From assembly GCA_018813065.1 (NCBI GenBank), contig JAHJCH010000126.1, positions 1-40,907 of the forward strand: a stretch of DNA of 40,907 nucleotides. Direction: 5' to 3'. The notes below the pieces were generated by a model. That model was not told the origin of the DNA, made no database searches, and saw nothing but the letters and a program-made list of their open reading frames with translations. The position numbers were made by a program, and so were the translations under genes. The stretch is from Myxococcota bacterium (lineage in GTDB: Bacteria; Myxococcota_A; Bradymonadia; UBA7976; UBA1532). Positions 1 through 8,702 of this stretch are shown piece by piece (position 1 is the first letter of the stretch; each line of letters begins with the position of its first letter).

Positions 1-3000
1 GACTGCGAGGCGGGCCTCGTCTGCGTCGATGGCATCTGTCAAGAGGACACCACCGGCTGTGTCTCCGATGAGGACTGTCAGGCGGGCGAGTCCTGTGAGC
101 AAGGCGTCTGTGAGCCCCTCACCGTCGGCTGTATGGAGGATGATGACTGCGGGCCGCTGGAGGTCTGCGTCGATCAGGTCTGCCTTGAGGCCGTGGAGTG
201 CGCTGAGGACACAGACTGCGACGCCGGTGAGCTGTGCGTCGAGGGCGCCTGCGTGCTCGTCGAGGATGAGTGCCTCATCGATGAGGACTGCGACATGGGC
301 TTTATCTGCGTCGAGGCGGTCTGTGTGCGCCCCGAGCAGCAGCCCTGCGCCGATGACACCGACTGCGCGGCGGGCTTTATCTGCCTCGACGGCCTCTGCG
401 ATCTCCTCACCGAGGAGTGCGTCGAGGACATGGACTGCGGCGAGGGCGCCTTCTGCCTCGGCGGCGTCTGCTACGCGCAGGGCGATGAGTGCATGATCGA
501 CGGCGACTGTGAGGCGGGCCTGACCTGCTTCGATGGCTTCTGCCTGCCCGCCGCCCCGGAGTGCATCGAGGATCTTCACTGCGGCGTGGGCATGGTCTGC
601 GATGACTTTGGCCTCTGCGTCGATGAGATGAGCTGTGAGGTCGATGAGGACTGCGCGCCGGGTGAGGTCTGCGTCGAGGGCGCCTGCGCGCCCGTCAGCG
701 TGGAGTGCGCGGTGGACAGCGACTGCGGCGAGGGCTTCGTCTGTGAGGCGGGCGTCTGCCTTGAGGCGCCGCCAGAGTGCGTTGAGGACGCCGACTGCGG
801 CCTCGACTTCGCCTGTGAGCTGGGCGAGTGCGTCCCCGTCTTGGAGTGCGTGGTGGATGAGGACTGCGCGGCGGGCTTCTATTGCGACGCGGGCGATTGC
901 GCTGAGATCCCCCCCGAGTGCGTGGTGGATGGCGACTGCGCGGCGGGCTTCGCCTGCGTCGAGGGCGCCTGCTTGGAGATCGTCCCCGAGTGCGTGGTGG
1001 ACGCCGATTGTGACATGGGCTTCGCCTGCGTCGAGGGTGTCTGCGCTGAGATCCCCCCCGAGTGCGCCGTGGACGGTGACTGCGCGGCGGGCCTCGTCTG
1101 TGATCTGGGCGTCTGCGTCGAGCCCCCCCCAGAGTGCGTGGTCGATGAGGACTGCGCGGCGGGCTTCGCCTGCGAGCTGGGCGCCTGCGTGGCGATCCCC
1201 CCCGAGTGCGTCATGGACATCGACTGCGGCGAGGGCATGGTCTGCGCCGAGGGCGTCTGCGTGCCTTGGGTTCAGCAGTGCGCCCAGGACAGCGACTGTG
1301 ATGTTGAGCAGATCTGCCTCGATGGCCTCTGTCAAGCGCCCGAGTGCGCGGTGGACGCCGACTGCGCCGTCAACGAGGTCTGCGCCGAGGGCGCCTGCGT
1401 GGTCCCCGAGTGCGACAATGACATGGACTGCGCGCCCGGCCTCCTCTGTCAGCACGGCGCCTGCGTGCCGCCGCCGCCCGAGTGCTTCGTCGATCTCGAC
1501 TGCGGCGAGGGCCTGATCTGTGAGCAGGGCTTCTGCGTGGCGATCCCCCCCGAGTGCGCGGTGGACGCCGACTGCGCCGAGGGCGATGTCTGCGCTGAAG
1601 GTCGCTGCTTCACCCCGCCCCCCGAGTGCGATCTGGACGCCGACTGCCCCAACGGTGAGGTCTGCGTCGCCCACACCTGTCAGCCCTTCACCCCCGAGTG
1701 CGTCGCCGACGCCGACTGCGCCGCCACCCAGGTCTGCTTCGACGGCGTGTGCATGGACACCCAAGGCGAGGACGCCTGCGCGCTGGGCAATGTCTTCTTG
1801 GTCGAAGGCCCCGGCGTCTATGAGGCCACCACCGTAGACGCCCCGGCGGGCTACCGTGGCAGCTGCGGCGGCGCAGGCCCCGAGGTCGTCGCCTTCGTCG
1901 CCTTTGAGCAGCCCATGACCCTCTGCATCACCACGCAGGGCTATGACGCGGTGCTCTACGCCCGCACGGTCTGCGCGGAGGCCAGCTCCGAGGTCGCCTG
2001 TAATGACGACGCGGGTGACATCTCCACCTCTCAGATCCAGCTCGACGCCGCCGCCGAGACGCCTTACTTCATCTTCGTTGACAGCTTCGGAGAGCCCGGC
2101 GCCTTCACCATCGAGTTCGCCGAAGGCCCCTGCGATGTGGCCCCCGAGTGCGTGGCCGATGAGGACTGCGGCCCCGGCTTCCTCTGCGTCGAGGGCCTCT
2201 GCCAAGAGACCCCGCCCGAGTGCTTCGTCGATGAGGACTGCGGCCCCGGCTTCCTCTGCATCAACGAGCGCTGTGAGCCAATCCAGCCCGAGTGCTTTAC
2301 GGATGAGGACTGCGGCCCCGGCTTCCTCTGTGAGCAGGGCCTCTGCCAAGAGATCCCCCCCGAGTGCTTCGTCGATGAGGACTGCGGCCCCGGCCTCTTC
2401 TGCGATATGGGCGTCTGCCAAGAGATCCCCCCCGAGTGCTTCGCCGATGAGGACTGCGGGATGGGCTTCGCTTGCGTCAACGGCGCCTGCCAGGAGATCC
2501 CCCCCGAGTGCGTCATGGACGCCGACTGCGCGCCCGGCCTCATCTGCTTCCAAGGTGTCTGTCAGGAGATCCCGCCTGAGTGCGTCGTGGACGCCGACTG
2601 CGCGCCGGGCTTCCTCTGCCAGCAGGGCCTCTGCGTCGAGCAAATCCTGCCCAACAGCTGCGATGAGGACAGGCTCCTCTTCCTCGATCATGAGCCGCCG
2701 TTTATGGGCGACACCACCAACGGCCTCAGCGATCACCTCGCCAGCTGCGGCAACGGCGCCCAAGGCCCCGAGCAGGTCTACGCCTTTAGGTTGGCCCCTG
2801 ACTTCGCCGAGGCGGAGCTGTGCGCCATGGTCACGGGCTATGACACCGTGCTGCATGTTCGCGAGGGCGACTGCCTCGGCGAGGGCGCCGAGATCGCCTG
2901 CGATGATGACGGCCTCAATGATGGCAATGGCGGCTCGATGGTCCGCTTTATGGCTCGCCCCGACGTCGATTACTTCCTCTTCGTCGATAGCTTCGAGCTG

Positions 3001-6000
3001 GGCGGCGCCTATGAGCTGAACATCGGCCTCTGCGATCCCAACCCCATCTGTGAGGTGGATGAGGACTGCGGGCCAGGCTTCCTCTGCCAAGCGGGTCAGT
3101 GCGTCGAGCAGCCCCAGCCCACCAGCTGCGATCTTGATCGCATCATCCCCCTCGACCAGCCCCCGCCATACAGCGGCGACACGGCCAATGGCCTCGCCAG
3201 CTTCCAAAGCGCCTGCGGCGGTGAAGGCCCCGAGATCGTCTATGGCTTCAGCTGGCCGGACACTGAGCCGCCCATCGAGCTATGCGCGCTCGTCACGGGC
3301 TTTGATGCCATCGCCTACGTCCGCGAGGGCGATTGTGGCATGGGCGCTGAGATCAGCTGTGATGACAACAGCCTCGAAGATGGCATGGGCGGCGCCTTCC
3401 TGCGCTTCACCGCCCGGCCTGGACTCAACTACTTCCTCTTCGTTGACGGCGCGCAAGCGGGCGCCTACGAGATGCAAATCGGGCTGTGCCCTGAGCCACA
3501 GTGCCAAGTGGACGCCGATTGTGGTCCGGGCCTCGTCTGCGTTGAGCAGCAGTGCATCGTGCCGCAGCCCAACGCCTGTGATCCGGCCCAATTCGCCCCC
3601 CTCGGACTCGGCGAAAACCAGGGCAGCACGGCGGGGCAGCCCAATGATCACGGCGCCTCCTGTGGCGATGGCGCGCAGGGCGCTGAGGATGTCTATCCCT
3701 TCGCCGTGGGTGAAGAGGTCGAGATCTGCGCCAGCGTCGAGGGCTATGACACTGTGCTGCACGTCCGTCAGGGCGACTGCTTTAACCAAGCCGCCGAGGT
3801 CGCCTGCAACGACGATGATGTCAACGTGCCCAATAACGGCTCCGCCGTGCGCTTCACGGCGCTGCCTGGCGTGGATTACTTCCTCTTCGTCGATGGCTAC
3901 AACCCCAACGAGGGGGGCGACTATGTGCTGCGCTTCGACGCCTGCCCACCGCTGGTTTGCGAAGGCGACGCCGACTGCGCGCCGGGCGAGGTGTGCATCG
4001 AGGGGCGCTGCGTGGCTGGCCCTCAGTGCGTGGTGGACGCCGACTGCGCGCCGGGCGAGGTCTGTCAACAAGGTGAGTGCGCGCCCTTTAATGCCTGCCT
4101 TGACGGCCAGCTGATGTTCATCGATCACCTGGGCCGCTACGCGGGCAGCACGATCGATCAGCCCAACACCCTCAACAGCAGCTGCGGTGGCAACGGCCCT
4201 GAGGATGTCTACGCCGTCAGCGTCGGCCAGCCCATGGCCCTCTGTCTCAAGACCACCGGCTATGACACGGTGATGCACATCCGCCAGGACGTCTGCGAGG
4301 AGCTTGGGGCGGAGATCGCCTGCGATGATGATGGCGGCCTGGGCACCGGCTCGGCGCTGCGCCTCAACGCTGAGCCGGGCGTGGCCTACTTTATCGCGGT
4401 GGACAGCTACGCCGACGGCGGCGAGTACTTCCTCGACGTGGACGAATGCCCCGAGCCGCCGCAGTGCGTCGCCAATGCGGACTGTGGGATCAACAATGAG
4501 TGCATCAATGGCATCTGCGCCGCGCCCGTGGACTGCATGAACGACGGCAACTGCCCCGAGGGCCTCACCTGCAACCTCGGCGTCTGCGTGGCGCTTTGCC
4601 AAGCGGACGCCGAGTGCGGCGCTTTTGAGATCTGTGAGCAGGGGATGTGCGTCAACGCCCAGTGCGTCCTCAACGCCGACTGCGGTCAAGGGATGGCCTG
4701 CTTGGCGGGCCGCTGCATCGACAGCCCCGAGCCCAACAGCTGTGATCAGGTCCTGCCCATCGATCACCTGGGTGACTATCAAGGCGACACCAGCGGCGCG
4801 CTCGCCAGCCACACCAGCGCTTGCCGGGGCGTTGGCCCAGAGCAGATCTACGTCTTCAGCGTCGCCGAGCCCACCGCCTTCTGTGTCACCACCGTGGGCT
4901 ATGACACGGTGCTCCACGCGCGCACGGACTGCATGAACGACGGCGCAGAGATCGCGTGCAATGACGACGCCCCCGATGTGCCCGAGGCGGGCTCCTTTAT
5001 CCGCATCGACGCCGTACCCAACGTGCCCTACTTCATCTTCGTCGATAGCTACTATGCCGCTGGCGGCGCGTACACCATGACCTTTGATCTCTGCCCGCCT
5101 GATCCGCAGTGCGCGGTGAACGCGGACTGCGCGGCAGGTGAGATCTGCGACCAGGGTCAATGCGTGGCCGCCACCGCCTGCGCGCCCGAGGCCATCATCC
5201 CCATCGATCACCTGGGCCGCTACGCGGGCAGCACGATCGATCAGCTCAACACCCTTAACAGCAGCTGCGGCAACGGCGGCAACGGCCCTGAGGATGTCTA
5301 CGCTGTCAGCGTCGGCCTGCCCATGGCCCTCTGTTTCAAGACCACTGGCTATGACACGGTGATGCACATCCGCCAGAACGTCTGCGAGGAGCTTGGGGCG
5401 GAGATCGCCTGCAATGATGATGGTGGCCTGGGCAACGGCTCGGCGCTGCGCCTCGACGCTGAGCCGGACGTGGCCTACTTTATCGCGGTGGACAGCTTCG
5501 GCGCGGGCGGCGAGTACTTCCTCGACGTGGATGAATGCCCCGAGCCGCCGCAGTGCGTCGCCAATGCGGACTGTGGGATCAACAATGAGTGCATCAATGG
5601 CATCTGCGCCGCGCCCGTGGACTGCATGAACGACGGCAACTGCCCCGAGGGCCTCACCTGCGACCTCGGGGTCTGCGTGGCGCCTTGCCAAGCGGACGCC
5701 GAGTGCGGCGAATTGGAGATGTGCGAGCAGGGCATGTGCGTGGGCATCCAATGCTTCCTCAACACCGACTGCGGTCAAGGGATGGCCTGCTTGACGGGCC
5801 GCTGCATCGAGAGCCCTGGGCCGAGCGTCTGCGACGCGCCGATCATCATGGACCACATAGGCGACTATCAGGGCGTCACCGACGGCGCCAGCACCCTCAG
5901 GGGCACATGCGGCGGCAACGGCGCGGAGGAGGCCTACTTCTTTATGGTCGGCGAGCCGATGCGCCTCTGCGTGACCTCCTCGGGCTATGACACGGTGCTC

Positions 6001-6183
6001 CACGCGCGCACGGACTGCATGAACGACGGCGCGGAGATCGCGTGCAACGACGACAGCAACCCGCCAGGAGACGTGGGCTCGGTCATCGAGATCGACGCCC
6101 AGCCCAACGTGCCTTACTTCATCTTCGTCGATAGCTTTAACCTGGGCGGCGCTTACACGCTCAGCTTCAACCCCTGCCCCTGA
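1..6183 (+). CDS. Giant Cys-rich repeat protein with eight PPC-like domains (5' end outside window)
   Basis: The frame is open from base 1 and ends at TGA 6181-6183, so the N-terminus, and presumably a signal peptide, lies upstream; the ATG at 133 is internal. I count about 45 repeats of roughly 23 residues with the pattern Cx5DCx5Cx4-5C: 25 precede the first globular domain, then groups of 7, 1, 1, 2, 4, 1 and 4 separate eight domains of about 110-120 residues. The domains begin near bases 1768, 2650, 3120, 3575, 4090, 4735, 5175 and 5825. Each carries GYDxVxxxR, an A/S-C-N/D-D-D motif and YFxFVDS/YFIAVDS, which resembles bacterial pre-peptidase C-terminal (PPC) beta-sandwich domains. The Cys density implies an oxidising, extracytoplasmic location. 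No catalytic domain is visible; adhesion or a structural surface role is inferred. The end is a clean PPC domain without a C-terminal anchor. Confidence 0.85.
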   Translation, partial: DCEAGLVCVDGICQEDTTGCVSDEDCQAGESCEQGVCEPLTVGCMEDDDCGPLEVCVDQVCLEAVECAEDTDCDAGELCVEGACVLVEDECLIDEDCDMGFICVEAVCVRPEQQPCADDTDCAAGFICLDGLCDLLTEECVEDMDCGEGAFCLGGVCYAQGDECMIDGDCEAGLTCFDGFCLPAAPECIEDLHCGVGMVCDDFGLCVDEMSCEVDEDCAPGEVCVEGACAPVSVECAVDSDCGEGFVCEAGVCLEAPPECVEDADCGLDFACELGECVPVLECVVDEDCAAGFYCDAGDCAEIPPECVVDGDCAAGFACVEGACLEIVPECVVDADCDMGFACVEGVCAEIPPECAVDGDCAAGLVCDLGVCVEPPPECVVDEDCAAGFACELGACVAIPPECVMDIDCGEGMVCAEGVCVPWVQQCAQDSDCDVEQICLDGLCQAPECAVDADCAVNEVCAEGACVVPECDNDMDCAPGLLCQHGACVPPPPECFVDLDCGEGLICEQGFCVAIPPECAVDADCAEGDVCAEGRCFTPPPECDLDADCPNGEVCVAHTCQPFTPECVADADCAATQVCFDGVCMDTQGEDACALGNVFLVEGPGVYEATTVDAPAGYRGSCGGAGPEVVAFVAFEQPMTLCITTQGYDAVLYARTVCAEASSEVACNDDAGDISTSQIQLDAAAETPYFIFVDSFGEPGAFTIEFAEGPCDVAPECVADEDCGPGFLCVEGLCQETPPECFVDEDCGPGFLCINERCEPIQPECFTDEDCGPGFLCEQGLCQEIPPECFVDEDCGPGLFCDMGVCQEIPPECFADEDCGMGFACVNGACQEIPPECVMDADCAPGLICFQGVCQEIPPECVVDADCAPGFLCQQGLCVEQILPNSCDEDRLLFLDHEPPFMGDTTNGLSDHLASCGNGAQGPEQVYAFRLAPDFAEAELCAMVTGYDTVLHVREGDCLGEGAEIACDDDGLNDGNGGSMVRFMARPDVDYFLFVDSFELGGAYELNIGLCDPNPICEVDEDCGPGFLCQAGQCVEQPQPTSCDLDRIIPLDQPPPYSGDTANGLASFQSACGGEGPEIVYGFSWPDTEPPIELCALVTGFDAIAYVREGDCGMGAEISCDDNSLEDGMGGAFLRFTARPGLNYFLFVDGAQAGAYEMQIGLCPEPQCQVDADCGPGLVCVEQQCIVPQPNACDPAQFAPLGLGENQGSTAGQPNDHGASCGDGAQGAEDVYPFAVGEEVEICASVEGYDTVLHVRQGDCFNQAAEVACNDDDVNVPNNGSAVRFTALPGVDYFLFVDGYNPNEGGDYVLRFDACPPLVCEGDADCAPGEVCIEGRCVAGPQCVVDADCAPGEVCQQGECAPFNACLDGQLMFIDHLGRYAGSTIDQPNTLNSSCGGNGPEDVYAVSVGQPMALCLKTTGYDTVMHIRQDVCEELGAEIACDDDGGLGTGSALRLNAEPGVAYFIAVDSYADGGEYFLDVDECPEPPQCVANADCGINNECINGICAAPVDCMNDGNCPEGLTCNLGVCVALCQADAECGAFEICEQGMCVNAQCVLNADCGQGMACLAGRCIDSPEPNSCDQVLPIDHLGDYQGDTSGALASHTSACRGVGPEQIYVFSVAEPTAFCVTTVGYDTVLHARTDCMNDGAEIACNDDAPDVPEAGSFIRIDAVPNVPYFIFVDSYYAAGGAYTMTFDLCPPDPQCAVNADCAAGEICDQGQCVAATACAPEAIIPIDHLGRYAGSTIDQLNTLNSSCGNGGNGPEDVYAVSVGLPMALCFKTTGYDTVMHIRQNVCEELGAEIACNDDGGLGNGSALRLDAEPDVAYFIAVDSFGAGGEYFLDVDECPEPPQCVANADCGINNECINGICAAPVDCMNDGNCPEGLTCDLGVCVAPCQADAECGELEMCEQGMCVGIQCFLNTDCGQGMACLTGRCIESPGPSVCDAPIIMDHIGDYQGVTDGASTLRGTCGGNGAEEAYFFMVGEPMRLCVTSSGYDTVLHARTDCMNDGAEIACNDDSNPPGDVGSVIEIDAQPNVPYFIFVDSFNLGGAYTLSFNPCP
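4121..6180 (+). repeat. Tandem coding duplication, period about 1.09 kb
   Basis: Copy 1 (about 4121-5203) and copy 2 (about 5204-6180) each encode PPC domain, four Cys repeats, PPC domain. Matching landmarks are offset by 1083 bases at the start and 1089 after a 6-base (two-codon) insertion in copy 2. Stretches around 4444-4570 and 5533-5659 are almost base-identical, so the duplication is recent compared with the other, more diverged repeats in the protein. Confidence 0.85.
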
Positions 6184-6199
6184 GCCCTCGCCGCGCAAC

Positions 6200-6214
6200 G
6201 CCGCTCAACGCGGC
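6200..6214. terminator. Possible weak hairpin between convergent genes
   Basis: GCCGC-TCAAC-GCGGC forms a 5-bp stem with a 5-base loop in the 45-base gap between two convergent genes. No T-tract follows on either strand, so this is only a candidate bidirectional terminator. Confidence 0.2.
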
Positions 6215-6228
6215 CTCGCCGCGCCCCA

Positions 6229-7137
6229 TCACTCGCCGAGCGCTTGATTGATGTAGTGGCAGCACAGCTGCTGCATCGTCCTTGGCTGCGCGCCCAGGGC
6301 GCCGCGCGCGAAGCCAAGAAAGCCCTCCAAGGTGCGCAAGGCCACGGCCTGATTGCGCCACAGCTCCGATGAGGTCATCGACACGTTGAGCACGGGCAGC
6401 CCCCGCGCCGCGTTGACGTGGGCGAGGGCCTTCATCTCATCGAGGGTGTGGCGGGTGGGATCGAGCCAGATCATCTTGGGCAAGCGGGCGCTGAGGCGCC
6501 GAGGCAGGCGCCGCTGGGCCTTGAGCAGCAGCTCTGGGATGGGCCTCGGCCAGCCGACGGTCAGCGGGATCTCCAAGATGGGGCTGCTGCCGCGCTCGAT
6601 GGGGGCCTGACGATCGGGGAAGTAAGGCAGCTGTGGCGCGTGGCGGTCATCGCCGCCGGCGCCCGCCTCGTGATACAGCGGCGTGACGCTGGAGTCGATG
6701 CGATAGCCCAGCCGCTCGATGGTCTGGAGGATTTGCCCTGTCAGCCGCGCCGAGCAGGTGCGGAAGCTGCGGGGGCGGGCGCCCATCCAGCCGCTCACCG
6801 CGTCGGTGAGGTGGACGATCTTATCTGAGATGACCCGGCCAGGCAGCGGCCCCTCTTGAGAGGCGAAGGCGTTGACGTCATCGAAGGGCGGCGTCATCCA
6901 GGGCTGGAAGCAGGCGCCCAGCTCACACTCACCCGCCGCGTGATATTCGAGCAGCGGCGCGCTGTCCTGGCGCTGAGTGATGGGATAGGTGATGAGGTAG
7001 GTCGGCGGCGCGGCGATGGCCTTCATCATGGCGTGCAGGGCCCACAGCGCCTTGAGGTTATGGGTGGAGGTGTGGGCCTGGATGCGGCCTCGCTGGCGGT
7101 CCGCCTCGACGGTGATCGTCACCAACACGCTGAGCAT
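6229..7137 (-). CDS. Divergent polysaccharide deacetylase (NodB/WalW-like) homologue, probably metal-site degenerate
   Basis: The protein has 302 residues. The start at 7137 is preferred to the ATG at 7158 because GAGGGGG lies about six bases upstream and the gene then follows accC without a coding overlap. The N-terminal strand (VTITVEAD), the ELGxxxxPWxTPP segment at residues 72-84, SFR at 124-126 and LGYRIDSSVTP downstream match the layout of WalW-type polysaccharide deacetylases (NodB homology fold). In that family the segment normally reads EIGxHxHPW; here the two metal-ligand His positions are C76 and Q78, so hydrolysis may be lost. It lies 10 bases behind accC, probably co-transcribed. 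Family assignment rests on remembered motifs; function is uncertain. Confidence 0.55.
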   Translation of the reverse strand: MLSVLVTITVEADRQRGRIQAHTSTHNLKALWALHAMMKAIAAPPTYLITYPITQRQDSAPLLEYHAAGECELGACFQPWMTPPFDDVNAFASQEGPLPGRVISDKIVHLTDAVSGWMGARPRSFRTCSARLTGQILQTIERLGYRIDSSVTPLYHEAGAGGDDRHAPQLPYFPDRQAPIERGSSPILEIPLTVGWPRPIPELLLKAQRRLPRRLSARLPKMIWLDPTRHTLDEMKALAHVNAARGLPVLNVSMTSSELWRNQAVALRTLEGFLGFARGALGAQPRTMQQLCCHYINQALGE

Positions 7138-7147
7138 CGACGCCCCC

Positions 7148-8524
7148 TCAGCGATCACGCGTGGAATGCGGGCGCGTGGCGCCCTTCACCAGCCGCTCCA
7201 AGGTCCCTGTGTCAAAGTCGCCCGCCGCGAAGAACGGGGCCTCTAGGATCTGCGCCAGGAAGCTGAGGTTGGTCTCGATGGGCTTGATCTCAAAGCCCGC
7301 GAGGGCCGCCTTGGTGCGCGCGGTGGCCTGGAGGCGATCCTCACCGTGGACGATCAGCTTGGCCATCATCGGATCATAATAAGGGCTCATCTCGCCGCCA
7401 GCGGCCACGCCCGCGTCCACCCGCGCGCCCTCGATCTGGGGCGGGTTGAAGACTGTGACGGGGCCGGGGCGTGGGATGAACTTGCGGGCGGGGTCCTCGG
7501 CGTAGACGCGGCACTCGATGGCGTGACCCTGGATCTCCAAGGCGGCTTGCGCCAGCGTCAAGGGCGCCCCGGCGGCGATCTTGATCTGCCAAGCGATCAG
7601 ATCCACGCCGGTGATGGCCTCGGTGACGGGGTGCTCGACCTGCAAGCGCGTGTTCATCTCGATGAAGTAGAAGTGGCCCTCGGCATCGACGATGAACTCC
7701 ACGGTCCCGGCGTTCTCATAGCCCACGGCGCGGGCCGCCTTGAGGGCCGCCTCGGTCAAGCCCGCCCGCAGCGCGGGGTGCGCGGTGATAAAGGGCGAGG
7801 GGGCCTCCTCGATGACCTTCTGATGGCGCCGCTGGAGCGTACACTCGCGCTCAAAGAGGTGGACGCCGTGGCCGTGTTGATCAAAGAGCACCTGCACCTC
7901 GACGTGCCTCGGCGCCTCGATGAGCTTCTCTAGATACACCGTGGCGTCGCCGAAGCTGCTCTGGCCGCGATCGCGGCAGCTCTGAAGGGCTTGCCCCAGG
8001 CGCTCGGGCTTGTTGACGACGACCATGCCGATCCCGCCGCCGCCCGCCGCCGCCTTGACCAAGACGGGGTAGCCCAGGCGCGCCGCCAGCGCGGGCGCGT
8101 CGGCGTCGGAGACGGGGCCATCGGAGCCGGGCACCACGGGCACGCCAGCGGCGGCCACCCGCTCACGGGCGCGGGCCTTATCGCCCATCTGCTCGATCAC
8201 CTCGGGCTTCGGCCCGATCCAGGTCAGCCCAGCGGCGGCGACGCGGCGGGCGAAGTGGGCGTTCTCGGAGAGCAAGCCATAGCCGGGGTGAACGGCCTCG
8301 GCGCCCGTGGCGAGGGCCGCCTTGATGATGGCCTCGCCCTTGAGGTAGCTCTGCGTGACGTGGGCGCCGCCGATAAGGACGGCCTCATCAGCGGCGGCGC
8401 GGTGGGGGGCTGCGGCGTCGGCCTCGGAGTAGACAGCGACGCTGGCGATGCCCTCACGGCGCAAGACCGCCGCGATTCGACACGCGATCTCCCCTCGATT
8501 AGCGATGAGGACTTTCTTGAACAT
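7148..8524 (-). CDS. accC: Biotin carboxylase (acetyl-CoA carboxylase subunit C type)
   Basis: The protein has 458 residues, close to the usual AccC length of about 450, and carries out ATP-dependent carboxylation of biotin on a carrier protein. Visible motifs are the N-terminal KVLIANRGEIACR (residues 3-16), HPGYGLLSEN (79-88), the ATP-grasp glycine loop KAAAGGGGIGM (157-167), ERECTLQRRHQK (226-237), EMNTRLQVEHPVTE (289-302) and the C-terminal ECRVYAEDP. The start at 8524 is set by GAGGAG six bases upstream; a longer ATG at 8560 would add residues outside the family fold. No biotin carrier domain is fused and no accB or carboxyltransferase lies next to it, so it may serve AccB encoded elsewhere or another acyl-CoA carboxylase. 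The following gene is the deacetylase homologue. Confidence 0.93.
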   Translation of the reverse strand: MFKKVLIANRGEIACRIAAVLRREGIASVAVYSEADAAAPHRAAADEAVLIGGAHVTQSYLKGEAIIKAALATGAEAVHPGYGLLSENAHFARRVAAAGLTWIGPKPEVIEQMGDKARARERVAAAGVPVVPGSDGPVSDADAPALAARLGYPVLVKAAAGGGGIGMVVVNKPERLGQALQSCRDRGQSSFGDATVYLEKLIEAPRHVEVQVLFDQHGHGVHLFERECTLQRRHQKVIEEAPSPFITAHPALRAGLTEAALKAARAVGYENAGTVEFIVDAEGHFYFIEMNTRLQVEHPVTEAITGVDLIAWQIKIAAGAPLTLAQAALEIQGHAIECRVYAEDPARKFIPRPGPVTVFNPPQIEGARVDAGVAAGGEMSPYYDPMMAKLIVHGEDRLQATARTKAALAGFEIKPIETNLSFLAQILEAPFFAAGDFDTGTLERLVKGATRPHSTRDR

Positions 8525-8630
8525 GCTCGGCTCCTCGCGATGAACGCGGGAATGTAGCACGAGCGAGGGGGGGCGCGAGGCTTAGGTGTTGTTGGCGTGA
8601 TGATCGCGGCGCGGTGTTACGCGGCGGGTT

Positions 8631-8702
8631 GAGTCAAAGTCGCTTAAGTCGAAGTGGTTTAAGTCGAAATCGCTCAGTCGAAGTCGCTCAGTCGAAGTCG
8701 AA
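8631..8702. repeat. Five-unit 14-15-bp minisatellite overlapping a stop codon
   Basis: Five imperfect units start at 8631, 8646, 8661, 8675 and 8689, with core AAGTCGAAGTCGCT. The last two are the closest to each other. The repeat runs through the TGA (8688-8690) of the minus-strand MopE-repeat lipoprotein and supplies its last residues (FDFD). Confidence 0.75.

Noticed and set aside
3280-6198. 972-codon open frame on the minus strand opposite the Cys-rich protein
   Set aside because: It is the antisense of in-frame repeats in GC-rich DNA; the product is a low-complexity Ala/Val/Asp/His sequence without a domain, while the plus strand has clear conserved repeats.
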